Assembly: GCA_031268245.1 (NCBI GenBank)
Contig: JAIRXN010000157.1
Coordinates: 1-16,793 of the forward strand
Length of the DNA: 16,793 nucleotides
Source of the DNA: Treponema sp.
Lineage (GTDB): Bacteria > Spirochaetota > Spirochaetia > Treponematales > Breznakiellaceae
Direction of reading: 5' to 3'
A program made the position numbers and the translations under genes. Below, piece after piece: positions 1-7,168 of this stretch (the stretch's first letter is position 1; each line of letters begins with the position of its first letter). Under the pieces are notes generated by a model. The model made no database searches and had not been told where the DNA came from. It was given only the letters and a program-made list of their open reading frames with translations.

Positions 1-36
1 AGCTTGTCCAAAACCCGGGCACGTTTTAGACAAGCT
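1..36. repeat. Inverted repeat / hairpin upstream of pheS
   Basis: Bases 1-8 (AGCTTGTC) pair exactly with 29-36 (GACAAGCT). After one mismatch, 10-14 (AAAAC) pair with 23-27 (GTTTT), leaving an 8-nt loop. It ends 11 nt before the pheS Shine-Dalgarno. No T-run follows, so an intrinsic terminator of an upstream gene is not clearly supported. It could be a processing or attenuation structure, or a degenerate member of the palindromic family seen at 1681-1711, with which it shares the order CTTGT-C, AACCCGG, GTT, GA-CAA. The element may extend left of the window. Confidence 0.55.
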
Positions 37-56
37 CTTGCAAAATTGGAGAAATT

Positions 57-1655
57 ATGGCGGATATTCAAAATACGGTGAAAAATCTCCATCCCCTGGA
101 GATCAAGATCATCCTTTCCGGTAAGAGGGGGGATGAACTTAGTATTGAAAAAGTTGAAAAAGCTCTCAATTTTAAGAGCGGAAACGGAAATCAGGCCCTG
201 TCCTGGCTTGCCGGCAAGGGTATTGTAGAAGAAATCCGGCGGGAAAGCGCTGTTTTTTATGAAATGACCGATCTTGGAAGGCAGTGGAAGGAAAAAGGCA
301 GTGCGGAAGAGCGGATCATAGAGCTTGTCCGCATAAAAAGCGGTCTCAGGATGCCGGACATTGCCCGTGAACTGGGTATGGAGAACAGGGATGTTGGCAG
401 CGCCTTCGGTTCACTTTCAAAACTGGGTATTCTTGCCATGGACGGGGAAAAACAGGTAGTAATGTCCCTGCCTGCGGAGGATCTTGAAAACGGCAGGCCG
501 AAGACGGGCCCGGGCGCCGAGCATCTTGCCCTGATCCGGGGCCTCCTGGAAAAGGGGGCGGAGAAAAGTCTCCTTTCGGAATCCGATCTTTCTCCTGCGG
601 AAAGGGATGCCATTGGGGGTATGGCAAAGAAGAGAGGCGCTGCGGATGCCCCGTTCCGGCAGATAGACCGGGAGACGGTAATCTACGGTTTTACGTCCGA
701 ATGGGAGGCCGTTTCCGCGGCCCTCAGGGCTGCCGGGATCACCGGGGAAGAAGCCGGCGCCCTGAGCCCCGAAATGCTGGAGACGGGGGCCTGGAAGGGC
801 AAAATTTTCCGTTCATACAATGTGCAGGTGCCGCCTACCCGTCTTGTGCCGGGACGCAGCAACCCCTATTCCCAGTTCCTGGAAGGAGTCAAGGACAAGC
901 TTGTTTCCTTAGGGTTTGAAGAATTTGACGGTCCCCTCGTGGAAACCGAATTCTGGAATTCGGATGCCCTCTTTATGCCCCAGTTTCATTCCGCCAGAGA
1001 TATTCACGATGTGTACCGTATTGCCCAGCCGGAATATGCAAAATCCATTGACGAACCCTGGCTGTCCAATGTAGCCTCCACCCACGAAAACGGAGGCAAG
1101 ACCGGGAGCCGGGGCTGGAACTATGCCTTTGACATGGACTTTACCCGCCGGCTGATCCTTCGCAGCCAGGGTACGGTGATGAGCGCCAAAACCCTGCCCC
1201 ATGCCAAAATACCCGGCAAGTATTTCGGCATCCTCCGCTGCTTCCGTTATGACCGGGTAGACGCCACCCACTTGCCCGACTTTTACCAGACCGAAGGCAT
1301 CGTACTGGGGGAAGACGTGAACCTCAAAACACTCCTGGGAATGCTGGAGATGTTTGCCACCGAGGTAGCCGGAGCAAAAGAAGTCAAATATGTTCCCGGT
1401 TACTTCCCTTTTACGGAACCTTCCGTGGAAGTCCATATCCGCCACCCCATACTGGGCTGGTTTGAGCTGGGAGGTTCCGGGATCTTCCGTCCCGAAGTTG
1501 TCGAAAGCCTCGGCGTCCGCGTGCCGGTGGCGGCCTGGGGTATAGGCATAGACCGCATGGCCCTGATGGCCCTGGGCTTAAACGATCTGCGGGAACTGTT
1601 CAGCTATGACATTGAAAATGTACGGCTGCGGAGAAGCGGAGGGCCGGGGTATTAG
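57..1655 (+). CDS. pheS: Phenylalanine--tRNA ligase alpha subunit, archaeal/eukaryal type
   Basis: This is the catalytic alpha chain of cytosolic PheRS, which charges tRNA-Phe with phenylalanine as an alpha2-beta2 enzyme with PheT. At 532 aa it is far longer than the usual bacterial chain of about 330-350 aa. Residues 1 to about 200 look like tandem winged-helix modules (an early segment reads LSWLAGKGIVEE), as in archaeal and eukaryal enzymes. The class II core is clear: motif 2 around residues 394-412 (CFRYDRVDATHLPDFYQTEG) and motif 3 at 495-505 (GIGIDRMALM). The ATG at 57 has GGAG at 48-51, 5 nt upstream. No pheT follows; the next gene converges on this one. Archaeal-type PheRS in spirochaetes is established knowledge. 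The symbol is certain at family level. Confidence 0.95.
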   Translation: MADIQNTVKNLHPLEIKIILSGKRGDELSIEKVEKALNFKSGNGNQALSWLAGKGIVEEIRRESAVFYEMTDLGRQWKEKGSAEERIIELVRIKSGLRMPDIARELGMENRDVGSAFGSLSKLGILAMDGEKQVVMSLPAEDLENGRPKTGPGAEHLALIRGLLEKGAEKSLLSESDLSPAERDAIGGMAKKRGAADAPFRQIDRETVIYGFTSEWEAVSAALRAAGITGEEAGALSPEMLETGAWKGKIFRSYNVQVPPTRLVPGRSNPYSQFLEGVKDKLVSLGFEEFDGPLVETEFWNSDALFMPQFHSARDIHDVYRIAQPEYAKSIDEPWLSNVASTHENGGKTGSRGWNYAFDMDFTRRLILRSQGTVMSAKTLPHAKIPGKYFGILRCFRYDRVDATHLPDFYQTEGIVLGEDVNLKTLLGMLEMFATEVAGAKEVKYVPGYFPFTEPSVEVHIRHPILGWFELGGSGIFRPEVVESLGVRVPVAAWGIGIDRMALMALGLNDLRELFSYDIENVRLRRSGGPGY

Positions 1656-1680
1656 ACCTCACTGCGAATAATGATTAGAG

Positions 1681-1711
1681 TTGTTCAGTAACCAACCGGG
1701 TTACTGAACAA
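1681..1711. terminator. Perfect 13-bp hairpin between convergent genes
   Basis: Bases 1681-1693 (TTGTTCAGTAACC) are exactly complementary to 1699-1711, with a 5-nt loop. It lies between the end of pheS (1655) and the end of the minus-strand gene at 1717, where a bidirectional terminator would be expected. Neither flank carries a strong T-run, so it may stop transcription weakly, act with another factor, or simply be a copy of a dispersed palindromic repeat. A 22-bp stretch of its minus strand recurs at 16357-16378 with 19 identities. Confidence 0.6.
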
Positions 1712-1716
1712 GTCTA

Positions 1717-2541
1717 TTATCTCCCAAACACCTTATCCGCCTGGCCTGAAAACCATTTCAGCACGGCGGCGATGCGGTTGGTAAAGGAGTTGCTTATCCG
1801 CTTGGTGAAGCCGGGGATTGAGGGGGCGTCGGCCATGGAGGCGGAATAGAGAAGCAGGGCATCTCCTGTGTCAATAACTGCCGCAATGGAATGCAGTTTG
1901 TTTTTCCCCAGGGCGGGGATGATGCCGTATCTCATCGAGGTCAGGTTTTCCTGGGTAAAGATCAGGTAATCCAGGTCTGTAAAAAAATCATAGCGGTAGA
2001 TATTGTCCCCAAAGGAAAGATCCTTCTGCCGGGCATAGATGCACAAGGAAGCCGGAGGTTCGTCAAAGAAAGGATCGTCGAGGACTTTTTGTGATTCGGG
2101 GCTGTCTATCACCCTGGAATATTCATAAAAGGTGCGCATTTGCTTACGGGAAGCCGAATAATATTCGATTCCGGCGAGGCTTGAAATGGCGATGGAATTA
2201 TTGTACAGGGCGCGGCGCTCATCTTCATTCCAGATGGCTCTGCGGGCATTGGGAGCTTTTTTGTAGAGGACGAGGCTTTCTGCCAGGATGTTGGGGCCGA
2301 GCTTCAGCATGGTTTCTTCCACAAGCTGCCTTAGTCCCGCATGCCGGGGCAGAAGCCGGGTCTGGGGGTTCTTTGTCTGTACTTCCGTCAGAGTTTCTCC
2401 GGCGAACAAGACTTGAGCCCGTTCATCTCCCGTCAGTTCCTCCAGGCTGGCCGGAAAAACCTGCGTACTAAAGCCCAGCAAAAAAAGCAGGCAGGCAAAG
2501 CGTCCCCGGTTCCGTCTGCCGTTCAGGTTTCCGCTTTCCAA
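1717..2541 (-). CDS. Exported protein of unknown function
   Basis: I do not recognise a characterised family; it may belong to a spirochaete-restricted DUF. The 274-aa product has a basic start (NGRRNRGR), a hydrophobic stretch (FACLLFLLGF) and a likely signal peptidase I site near VFPA/SLEE around residues 31-32, so it is probably periplasmic. There is no lipobox cysteine. The rest is mixed alpha/beta with many Tyr and Asp residues and no later membrane segment or obvious catalytic motif. The start is a TTG with AGAGG 7 nt upstream, 3 bp after the jag stop, so it is probably translated as the last gene of the rpmH-to-jag block. A later in-frame start would remove the signal peptide, which argues for the TTG. 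Confidence 0.75.
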   Translation of the reverse strand: MESGNLNGRRNRGRFACLLFLLGFSTQVFPASLEELTGDERAQVLFAGETLTEVQTKNPQTRLLPRHAGLRQLVEETMLKLGPNILAESLVLYKKAPNARRAIWNEDERRALYNNSIAISSLAGIEYYSASRKQMRTFYEYSRVIDSPESQKVLDDPFFDEPPASLCIYARQKDLSFGDNIYRYDFFTDLDYLIFTQENLTSMRYGIIPALGKNKLHSIAAVIDTGDALLLYSASMADAPSIPGFTKRISNSFTNRIAAVLKWFSGQADKVFGR

Positions 2542-2544
2542 TTT

Positions 2545-3285
2545 CTAACCTCTTAATCCTCTATAATAGACCCTCACCTGCTTGTATAAGCCTTCTCCCT
2601 CGCTTTTTGTTTCAACATCCGCAATATCGTTCAGGGTGGTATGGATCAGGCGGCGGTCAAAGGGGTTCATCGGTTCCAGGAGTATGGAACCCCGGTTTTC
2701 CCGGACACGATCTGCAACGGAGTAGGCCAGGCGTACAAGGGATTCTTCCCGGCGTATGCGGTAATTTTCACTGTCCAGAATGATCCGGGTATCTTCCCGG
2801 CCCTGCCGTCCGCCATAGATATTGACCAATAGCTGGATGGCATCCAGGTTCTTTCCTTTTTTCCCGATGAGGATCGACGAATGTTCCGAATCGATCTTGA
2901 GTCCCAGCTTTTTGTCCTCCCGGAAGAGTATACTTACCTTGCCGGGATAACCCATGCGCTCAATGAGGCCCGTTATAAAATCGATGATCTTCTGTTCAAA
3001 GTCATTTTTTGCATCAGGATCGCCGTAAACCGCCTGACTGAAATGGAGACCCCCGCCTTCCACTCCCGCGTCTTGCGTCACATCACCGCCGGCCTCTTTT
3101 TCTGATTTGTAACCTTCTACCGGTTTGTCAGTATGTATCCGTATCTTTACGGAACCTTTCTTGAAGAGCCCTTGTTTAACCGTCTCTACAATTTCAACAT
3201 CAAAATCATCTTTTTCAAGACCCAGTTCTTCCGCGGCCCTGTCGATAGCCTCTTTCTCGGTACGGCCTTCAAATTCATAGACCAT
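2545..3285 (-). CDS. khpB: RNA-binding protein KhpB / Jag
   Basis: This is the SpoIIIJ-associated KH/R3H protein, found beside yidC across bacteria and known to bind RNA as a partner of KhpA, with roles in cell elongation and division in Gram-positives. Three parts are visible. A Jag_N domain covers residues 1-50 (MVYEFEGRTEKEAID, then FKKGSVKIRI). After a charged Gly/Glu-rich linker (55-95) comes a KH domain with its GKKG loop at 141-144. The C-terminal R3H domain has the Arg-x3-His signature at R211-H215 (RRLIH). The length of 246 aa is normal for the three-domain form. It lies 92 bp after yidC and is followed 3 bp later by the exported protein. Its role in spirochaetes is inferred from other bacteria. 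Confidence 0.92.
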   Translation of the reverse strand: MVYEFEGRTEKEAIDRAAEELGLEKDDFDVEIVETVKQGLFKKGSVKIRIHTDKPVEGYKSEKEAGGDVTQDAGVEGGGLHFSQAVYGDPDAKNDFEQKIIDFITGLIERMGYPGKVSILFREDKKLGLKIDSEHSSILIGKKGKNLDAIQLLVNIYGGRQGREDTRIILDSENYRIRREESLVRLAYSVADRVRENRGSILLEPMNPFDRRLIHTTLNDIADVETKSEGEGLYKQVRVYYRGLRG

Positions 3286-3343
3286 ATATCTTCTCCTCTT
3301 GTTATAAAGTAAAGCCCCAAAGCGTTCAGGACATCTGAGTGTG

Positions 3344-3367
3344 TTCCAAGACCCGTATGGTTTGGAA
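3344..3367. repeat. Hairpin in the yidC-khpB gap
   Basis: TTCCAA (3344-3349) pairs with TTGGAA (3362-3367). Inside, one base is bulged, ACC pairs with GGT, and the loop is CGTAT. It sits in the 92-bp spacer upstream of khpB on the transcribed strand, so it could tune khpB expression relative to yidC. Its apex, AGACCCGTATGGTTT, recurs with one change in the stem-loop at 9287-9325. Confidence 0.5.
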
Positions 3368-3377
3368 ACAGTCCCAT

Positions 3378-5171
3378 CTATCTCTTTTTTCTCTTTTTGG
3401 GTGCAATTTTGGGCTGGGGAACCGGGGGGGCTTCCGCAGCAGCCGCGGCTTTCTTTGCCGCTATATACCGGTTAATCGCCACCTGCTGAACCAGGGTAAG
3501 TAAGTTACTCATTATCCAGTAAATCAACAGGCCCGAAGGTACGTCGTAAAGAATGAAAAAGAAGATGACAGGCATCGCATAGAGCATCATCTTCATCTGG
3601 GTATTACTCTGCTGATCCGGGGTCTGTGTTACTTTTCCGTAGAGAAGTTGGGAACCCACATAGATAAAGGGCAGCAGCCTGATATCCGTCCAACCCAGGA
3701 TGGGGATACTAAAGTTAGTGAAATGATACACCGATTCCGGGAGGGAAAGGTCGGGAATCCATCGGGGAATAAAGAGAGCGCCCCGGAGGTCAAAGTGGTT
3801 ATTGAACAGGTTATACATGGCAAAGAAGATCGGGATCTGGAGGAGCATGGGAAGGCAGCCTGCCACGGGGTTGTAGCCTTCTTTTTTGTAGAATTCTGCC
3901 ATCTCTGCGTTGAGTTTCTGGGGATTGTCCTTGTATTTTTCCTGCAGTTCCTTGATCTTTGGCGAAAGAGCCTGCATTTTCAGGGTCGATTCGGAACTCT
4001 TCCTGGTCAGGGGGAAGAAAAGCACTTTGACAAAAATGGTAAGGAGGATGATGGCTATGCCCCAGTTGTGAACAAAGCTCTGGAAGAGCCGAAGCAGCCA
4101 CTTGAGGGCCGTTTCCAGGGGGGCCAGAATTCCCGAAGTGCTGGCTACGCTGACCAGTTCCAGGTTGGAAAGGCCGAAGCCGTTGTTTCCGTTGTTATAG
4201 ACAGCCAGGGCATCCTGGTTTTTTGGGCCCAGGTAAAAACGGTAGGTATCTTCAGTCCGGGCGCTTGCCAGCGGAGGCCGTATGATGAAGAGCCTCGATG
4301 CATTGCTGAGCCCCGGTTCCTGCCGCTGGGAAAAAACCATGTCGTACTGGGCCAGATAAGGCACGGCGATGAAGGTAAAATACTTGCCTGCAATGGCCGC
4401 CCAGGCAGGCCGTGAGCCGATGATATTGGGATTGTTATCGTTGACCTTCTCCTGCCTGCGTTTGCCGTTGGTATAGCTGAAGTAATTCCTGTATTCGTAG
4501 CGCTGATCCAGTTTTTCAAATTTCGGGCCTATCTGGGGGCCGAAGCCCAGGGTATAAGCCGCTCCGCCAAAATTGAAGTTCTGCATATCCCGTCCCCCAT
4601 CCAGGGAAACGGTGAGTTCGAACATATAATCGGCCGGTTTGAAGAGGTAGCGCTTGCTGAGCCTGAAAAGGCCGCCGCCCGGTACGCTGAAATTCCGGTA
4701 AAATTCCACGGTATAGGGGTCGATGCGGCGTACATTGAAGAGGGAATTCACCGGCTGGGCATTCTGGTTGCCGAATGCCACGGCAAAGGCATGGGCCTCT
4801 TCATCGCCTGAAAGAATCATCTCCACAAAGCCTTCCGTGCCGGTATGCTCCTTGAGCCTCCAGGAAACGATATCTCCCCCCTTGTTGGAAAGGGTAACGG
4901 TCAAAAGTTCCGTATTGACGGTGATATACTCTTCACTGACAGGCCCGGCCTCCGCAGGAACTTCGCTCAATACCTCTTCGGCAGGAACAGATTCTTCGGC
5001 AGGGAACAGATCGGAGCTTTGAGCCGGACTTTCCATGACAGGGGCTTCGCTTACAGCCGAAGGCCGTACCGGTTCGGGGGTTTTGGGAGCAAAAAATACC
5101 CCCTGAATAAGATAAAAACCGGAAATAACAACGACTGAAAGCACAATCGCAAGTACTGTATTTTTTTCCAT
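3378..5171 (-). CDS. yidC: Membrane protein insertase YidC
   Basis: YidC inserts and folds inner-membrane proteins, alone or with SecYEG. The 597-aa product has the Gram-negative layout. An N-terminal membrane anchor covers about 6-28 (LAIVLSVVVISGFYLIQGVF). A Pro/Glu/Ser-rich linker follows to about 80, then a large periplasmic beta-rich domain to about 340. The conserved five-helix insertase core runs from about 365 to 570 and contains FPLTRKSSESTLKMQALSPK and the GYNPVAGCLPMLLQIPIFF region. The C-terminus is strongly basic (KIAPKKRKKR), as in YidC proteins that contact the ribosome. It starts 9 bp after yidD with AAGGA 6 nt before the ATG. The operon position between yidD and jag is typical. 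Confidence 0.97.
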   Translation of the reverse strand: MEKNTVLAIVLSVVVISGFYLIQGVFFAPKTPEPVRPSAVSEAPVMESPAQSSDLFPAEESVPAEEVLSEVPAEAGPVSEEYITVNTELLTVTLSNKGGDIVSWRLKEHTGTEGFVEMILSGDEEAHAFAVAFGNQNAQPVNSLFNVRRIDPYTVEFYRNFSVPGGGLFRLSKRYLFKPADYMFELTVSLDGGRDMQNFNFGGAAYTLGFGPQIGPKFEKLDQRYEYRNYFSYTNGKRRQEKVNDNNPNIIGSRPAWAAIAGKYFTFIAVPYLAQYDMVFSQRQEPGLSNASRLFIIRPPLASARTEDTYRFYLGPKNQDALAVYNNGNNGFGLSNLELVSVASTSGILAPLETALKWLLRLFQSFVHNWGIAIILLTIFVKVLFFPLTRKSSESTLKMQALSPKIKELQEKYKDNPQKLNAEMAEFYKKEGYNPVAGCLPMLLQIPIFFAMYNLFNNHFDLRGALFIPRWIPDLSLPESVYHFTNFSIPILGWTDIRLLPFIYVGSQLLYGKVTQTPDQQSNTQMKMMLYAMPVIFFFILYDVPSGLLIYWIMSNLLTLVQQVAINRYIAAKKAAAAAEAPPVPQPKIAPKKRKKR

Positions 5172-5180
5172 TACAAATCC

Positions 5181-5399
5181 TTATGGGACAGGGTCATAGC
5201 CTCCCGGGTGAAAGGGGTGGCAGCGAAAGAGCCGTTTAAGCGCCAAAAAAGCGCCCCGGATTATTCCGTACTTCTCCACCGCCTCATAGGCATAAACGGA
5301 ACAACTCGGCACAAAACGGCAACATGGGGGAAAGTGAGGTGAAACAGCACGTTGATAAAAACGGATAAAGAGAAGCGCTATCTTCCGCTGGAGCGGCAT
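5181..5399 (-). CDS. yidD: Membrane protein insertion efficiency factor YidD
   Basis: This is a small (72 aa) membrane-associated protein that assists YidC-dependent insertion. The family signature is intact: an amphipathic N-terminus (LLFIRFYQRAVSP), the cysteine-bearing stretch CCRFVPSCSVYAYEA at 26-40, GIIRGAFLALKRLFRCHPF near 45-63, and a GGYDPVP end. It overlaps the 3' end of rnpA by 22 bp and is followed 9 bp later by yidC. Tight overlap of this kind is usual in the rpmH operon and suggests coupled translation. Confidence 0.95.
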   Translation of the reverse strand: MPLQRKIALLFIRFYQRAVSPHFPPCCRFVPSCSVYAYEAVEKYGIIRGAFLALKRLFRCHPFHPGGYDPVP

Positions 5400-5779
5400 T
5401 CCGGTTTTCCCATCAATAAGGCGGAGCGGCCAAACAGATATTCAAGCTGTTTCATGCGGCTTGAAAGGCCCGGCTTCTCCTCTCCTTCCCGGAGGGGATA
5501 CACCAGTAATACCAGATCATAACCATCCTGCAACCGGGGCCGCAGCAACCTGTAGGCTTCTCTACCAAGCCGCCTGGCCCGGTTTCTTTCCACCGCATTC
5601 CCGAACTTCTTCGGAAAGGTAAAACAGATCCGGTTACAGAACAGCCCGTTTTTTAACACGAACAATTTCGCGCCGGGACATCCGTAACGTTTCCCCCGGC
5701 CGAACACTTCCCCTACCGCATTCCTCCCTTTTAGACGCTCTTTAGGTCTAAAACAGCAGGAATGAACCTTTTCCTTCAC
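5378..5779 (-). CDS. rnpA: Ribonuclease P protein component
   Basis: This is the protein subunit of RNase P, which helps the catalytic RNA remove tRNA 5' leaders. The 133-aa basic protein has the early RLKGRNAVGEVFGRGKRY segment and the RNR signature helix at residues 64-74 (ERNRARRLGRE), preceded by FPKKFGNAVE, the usual central cleft. It starts at a GTG whose G is the last base of the rpmH stop codon (TAGTG), so the two are translationally coupled. The C-terminus (after about 110) runs past the usual end and overlaps yidD by 22 bp. Confidence 0.95.
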   Translation of the reverse strand: MKEKVHSCCFRPKERLKGRNAVGEVFGRGKRYGCPGAKLFVLKNGLFCNRICFTFPKKFGNAVERNRARRLGREAYRLLRPRLQDGYDLVLLVYPLREGEEKPGLSSRMKQLEYLFGRSALLMGKPECRSSGR

Positions 5780-5934
5780 TAATACGGCTTCTTCTCGTCA
5801 GAAATAGATAACTTATGCCGGCCCTTGGCCCGGCGGCGTTTAAGCACCAGTCTGCCTCCCCGGGTTTTCATCCGGGCACGAAAGCCGAACTTGCGGTTCC
5901 GTTTTACTTTGCTTGGTTGGTATGTCCTCTTCAT
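5779..5934 (-). CDS. rpmH: 50S ribosomal protein L34
   Basis: This 51-aa very basic protein reads MKRTYQPSKVKRNRKFGFRA at its start, then RMKTRGGRLVLKRRRAKGRH, which is the full L34 signature. The usual length is about 45 aa; here a short tail ending SDEKKPY is added. It leads the minus-strand operon, with AGGAG about 8 nt before the ATG. In many bacteria dnaA and the origin lie just upstream of rpmH. Here the upstream neighbour is a divergent ABC transporter operon, so this junction is not evidence of an origin. Confidence 0.97.
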   Translation of the reverse strand: MKRTYQPSKVKRNRKFGFRARMKTRGGRLVLKRRRAKGRHKLSISDEKKPY

Positions 5935-6074
5935 GGACTCATCTCCTATATATTAAGGTTCTTGGATGCTATATAAACAAAACATAACTATACAGGAATG
6001 GTTAGGGATGATCAACTACGTTGCTGCGGAAAAAAAAGATTGCGTTTTTCATATTCCTGGTATACCATCAGTTA
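5935..6074. promoter_or_regulatory. Divergent intergenic region between rpmH and the ABC operon
   Basis: This 140-bp AT-rich spacer must hold the rpmH promoter (minus strand) and the transporter promoter (plus strand). Candidates are weak: TTCCTG-17-TATATA reading toward rpmH, and TTGGAT-17-TAACTA reading toward the transporter. A 10-bp palindrome, TGGTATACCA, occupies 6058-6067, and a run of eight A lies at 6030-6037. I see no RNA gene or convincing riboswitch. Confidence 0.4.
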
Positions 6075-7118
6075 ATGCTGGAAGAACAGATAAATAGAGG
6101 AAACACCGGAGATGTAAACGGACAGACCTTGGACGAGGCTTCAATTCTGGAAGTGAAGGATCTCCATGTGCAGTTTCATATGGAACAGGCGGTGATCCGG
6201 GCGGTAGACGGGGTTACCTTTTCCCTGAAGCGGAAAAAAACCCTGGGTATCGTCGGGGAAAGCGGCTGCGGAAAGAGCATAACCGCCATGGCCGTTATGC
6301 GGCTGATCCAGTCCCCGCCGGGGAAGATCACCGGCGGTTCCATCCTGCTCAGGCTCCGAAACGGCGATGTCTGTGATATTACCCGGTTGAGTGCCAAAGG
6401 GCCCGCCATGCGGAACATCCGGGGCGCGGAGATAGCCATGATCTTCCAGGAGCCCATGACCTCCCTGAATCCCATTTATACCGTGGGCGATCAGATCGCC
6501 GAAAGCGTGATGCTGCACCGGAGGCTGTCCAAGCGGGACGCACTGGAGGTTTCCCTGGACATGCTCAGGAAGGTCCATCTGAGCGCTCCCGAGACCAGGC
6601 TTAAACAGTACCCCCACCAGTTAAGCGGCGGGATGCGGCAGCGGGTGATGATAGCCCTGGCCATGTCCTGCAACCCTTCGATCCTTATCGCCGATGAACC
6701 GACCACCGCCCTGGATGTAACGGTTCAGGCCCAGATCCTCGACCTTATGGGGCAGCTTCAGGATAGTTTTGATTCCTCCATCGTCATGATCACCCACAAT
6801 CTGGGGGTCATATCCGATATTGCCGACGATACGGCGGTGATGTATCTGGGAAAGATCGTTGAACAGGCCCCCGCCAGGGAGCTTTTTGAGAATCCCCGGC
6901 ATCCCTATACCCGGGGGCTTCTGGCTTCCGTGCCGGTTCTGGGTAAGAAAAACCGGAAGAAGCTGATTCCTATCCCCGGTATGGTGCCGAGCCCCACGGA
7001 GGAGTTGAAGATTTGCGCCTTTGCTCCCCGGTGTTCCCATAAGGGGCCTGAATGCGAAGGGGGTGTTCCGCCCCTGCGGGAAATTAGTCCCGGTCACTTT
7101 GCGGCCTGTTACTATTAG
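6075..7118 (+). CDS. Oligopeptide/dipeptide ABC transporter ATP-binding protein (DppD/OppD-like)
   Basis: This is one of two ATPases that power the importer encoded by this operon. Numbered from the ATG at 6075 (347 aa), Walker A is GESGCGKSI at 61-69, the Q-loop is near 125, the signature LSGGM is at 183-187 and Walker B ILIADE is at 203-208. The C-terminal oligopeptide-transporter extension has the usual cysteines (CAFAPRCSHKGPEC), which in some homologues bind an Fe-S cluster. The start is uncertain: an in-frame TTG at 6021 adds 18 residues and has a better-placed purine-rich stretch (AGGGATG), while the ATG at 6075 has no clear Shine-Dalgarno. The order, with the ATPase ahead of the binding protein, is less common. 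The substrate is unknown; peptides are an inference from the family. Confidence 0.9.
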   Translation: MLEEQINRGNTGDVNGQTLDEASILEVKDLHVQFHMEQAVIRAVDGVTFSLKRKKTLGIVGESGCGKSITAMAVMRLIQSPPGKITGGSILLRLRNGDVCDITRLSAKGPAMRNIRGAEIAMIFQEPMTSLNPIYTVGDQIAESVMLHRRLSKRDALEVSLDMLRKVHLSAPETRLKQYPHQLSGGMRQRVMIALAMSCNPSILIADEPTTALDVTVQAQILDLMGQLQDSFDSSIVMITHNLGVISDIADDTAVMYLGKIVEQAPARELFENPRHPYTRGLLASVPVLGKKNRKKLIPIPGMVPSPTEELKICAFAPRCSHKGPECEGGVPPLREISPGHFAACYY

Positions 7119-7125
7119 CATTTAA

Positions 7126-7143
7126 CCATGCCGTATGGCGTGG
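7126..7143. repeat. Stem-loop ahead of the binding-protein gene
   Basis: CCATGCC (7126-7132) pairs with GGCGTGG (7137-7143) through one G-U wobble, with loop GTAT. It lies 8 bp after the ATPase stop and 14 nt before the strong Shine-Dalgarno of the binding protein (GGAGG, 7157-7161). Such hairpins often protect the 5' end of a processed binding-protein transcript; here that is inference. Confidence 0.5.
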
Positions 7144-7168
7144 GCTAGAAAAATTTGGAGGAAAAGTA

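Noticed and set aside
1..56. T-box or pheS-type leader attenuator
   Set aside because: Only a simple hairpin is visible, with no T-box sequence, no Phe-rich leader peptide and no T-run; the upstream DNA is missing.
909..1445. Minus-strand open frame (178 codons) opposite pheS
   Set aside because: It is antisense to the conserved catalytic domain of pheS, with no family signature.
3648..4415. Long plus-strand open frame (255 codons) opposite yidC
   Set aside because: It lies wholly inside yidC, has no ribosome site or recognisable motif, and its composition is what an antisense frame of a GC-rich gene gives.
5779..6074. Replication origin next to rpmH
   Set aside because: No dnaA gene and no cluster of DnaA boxes is seen; the neighbour is an ABC transporter gene.
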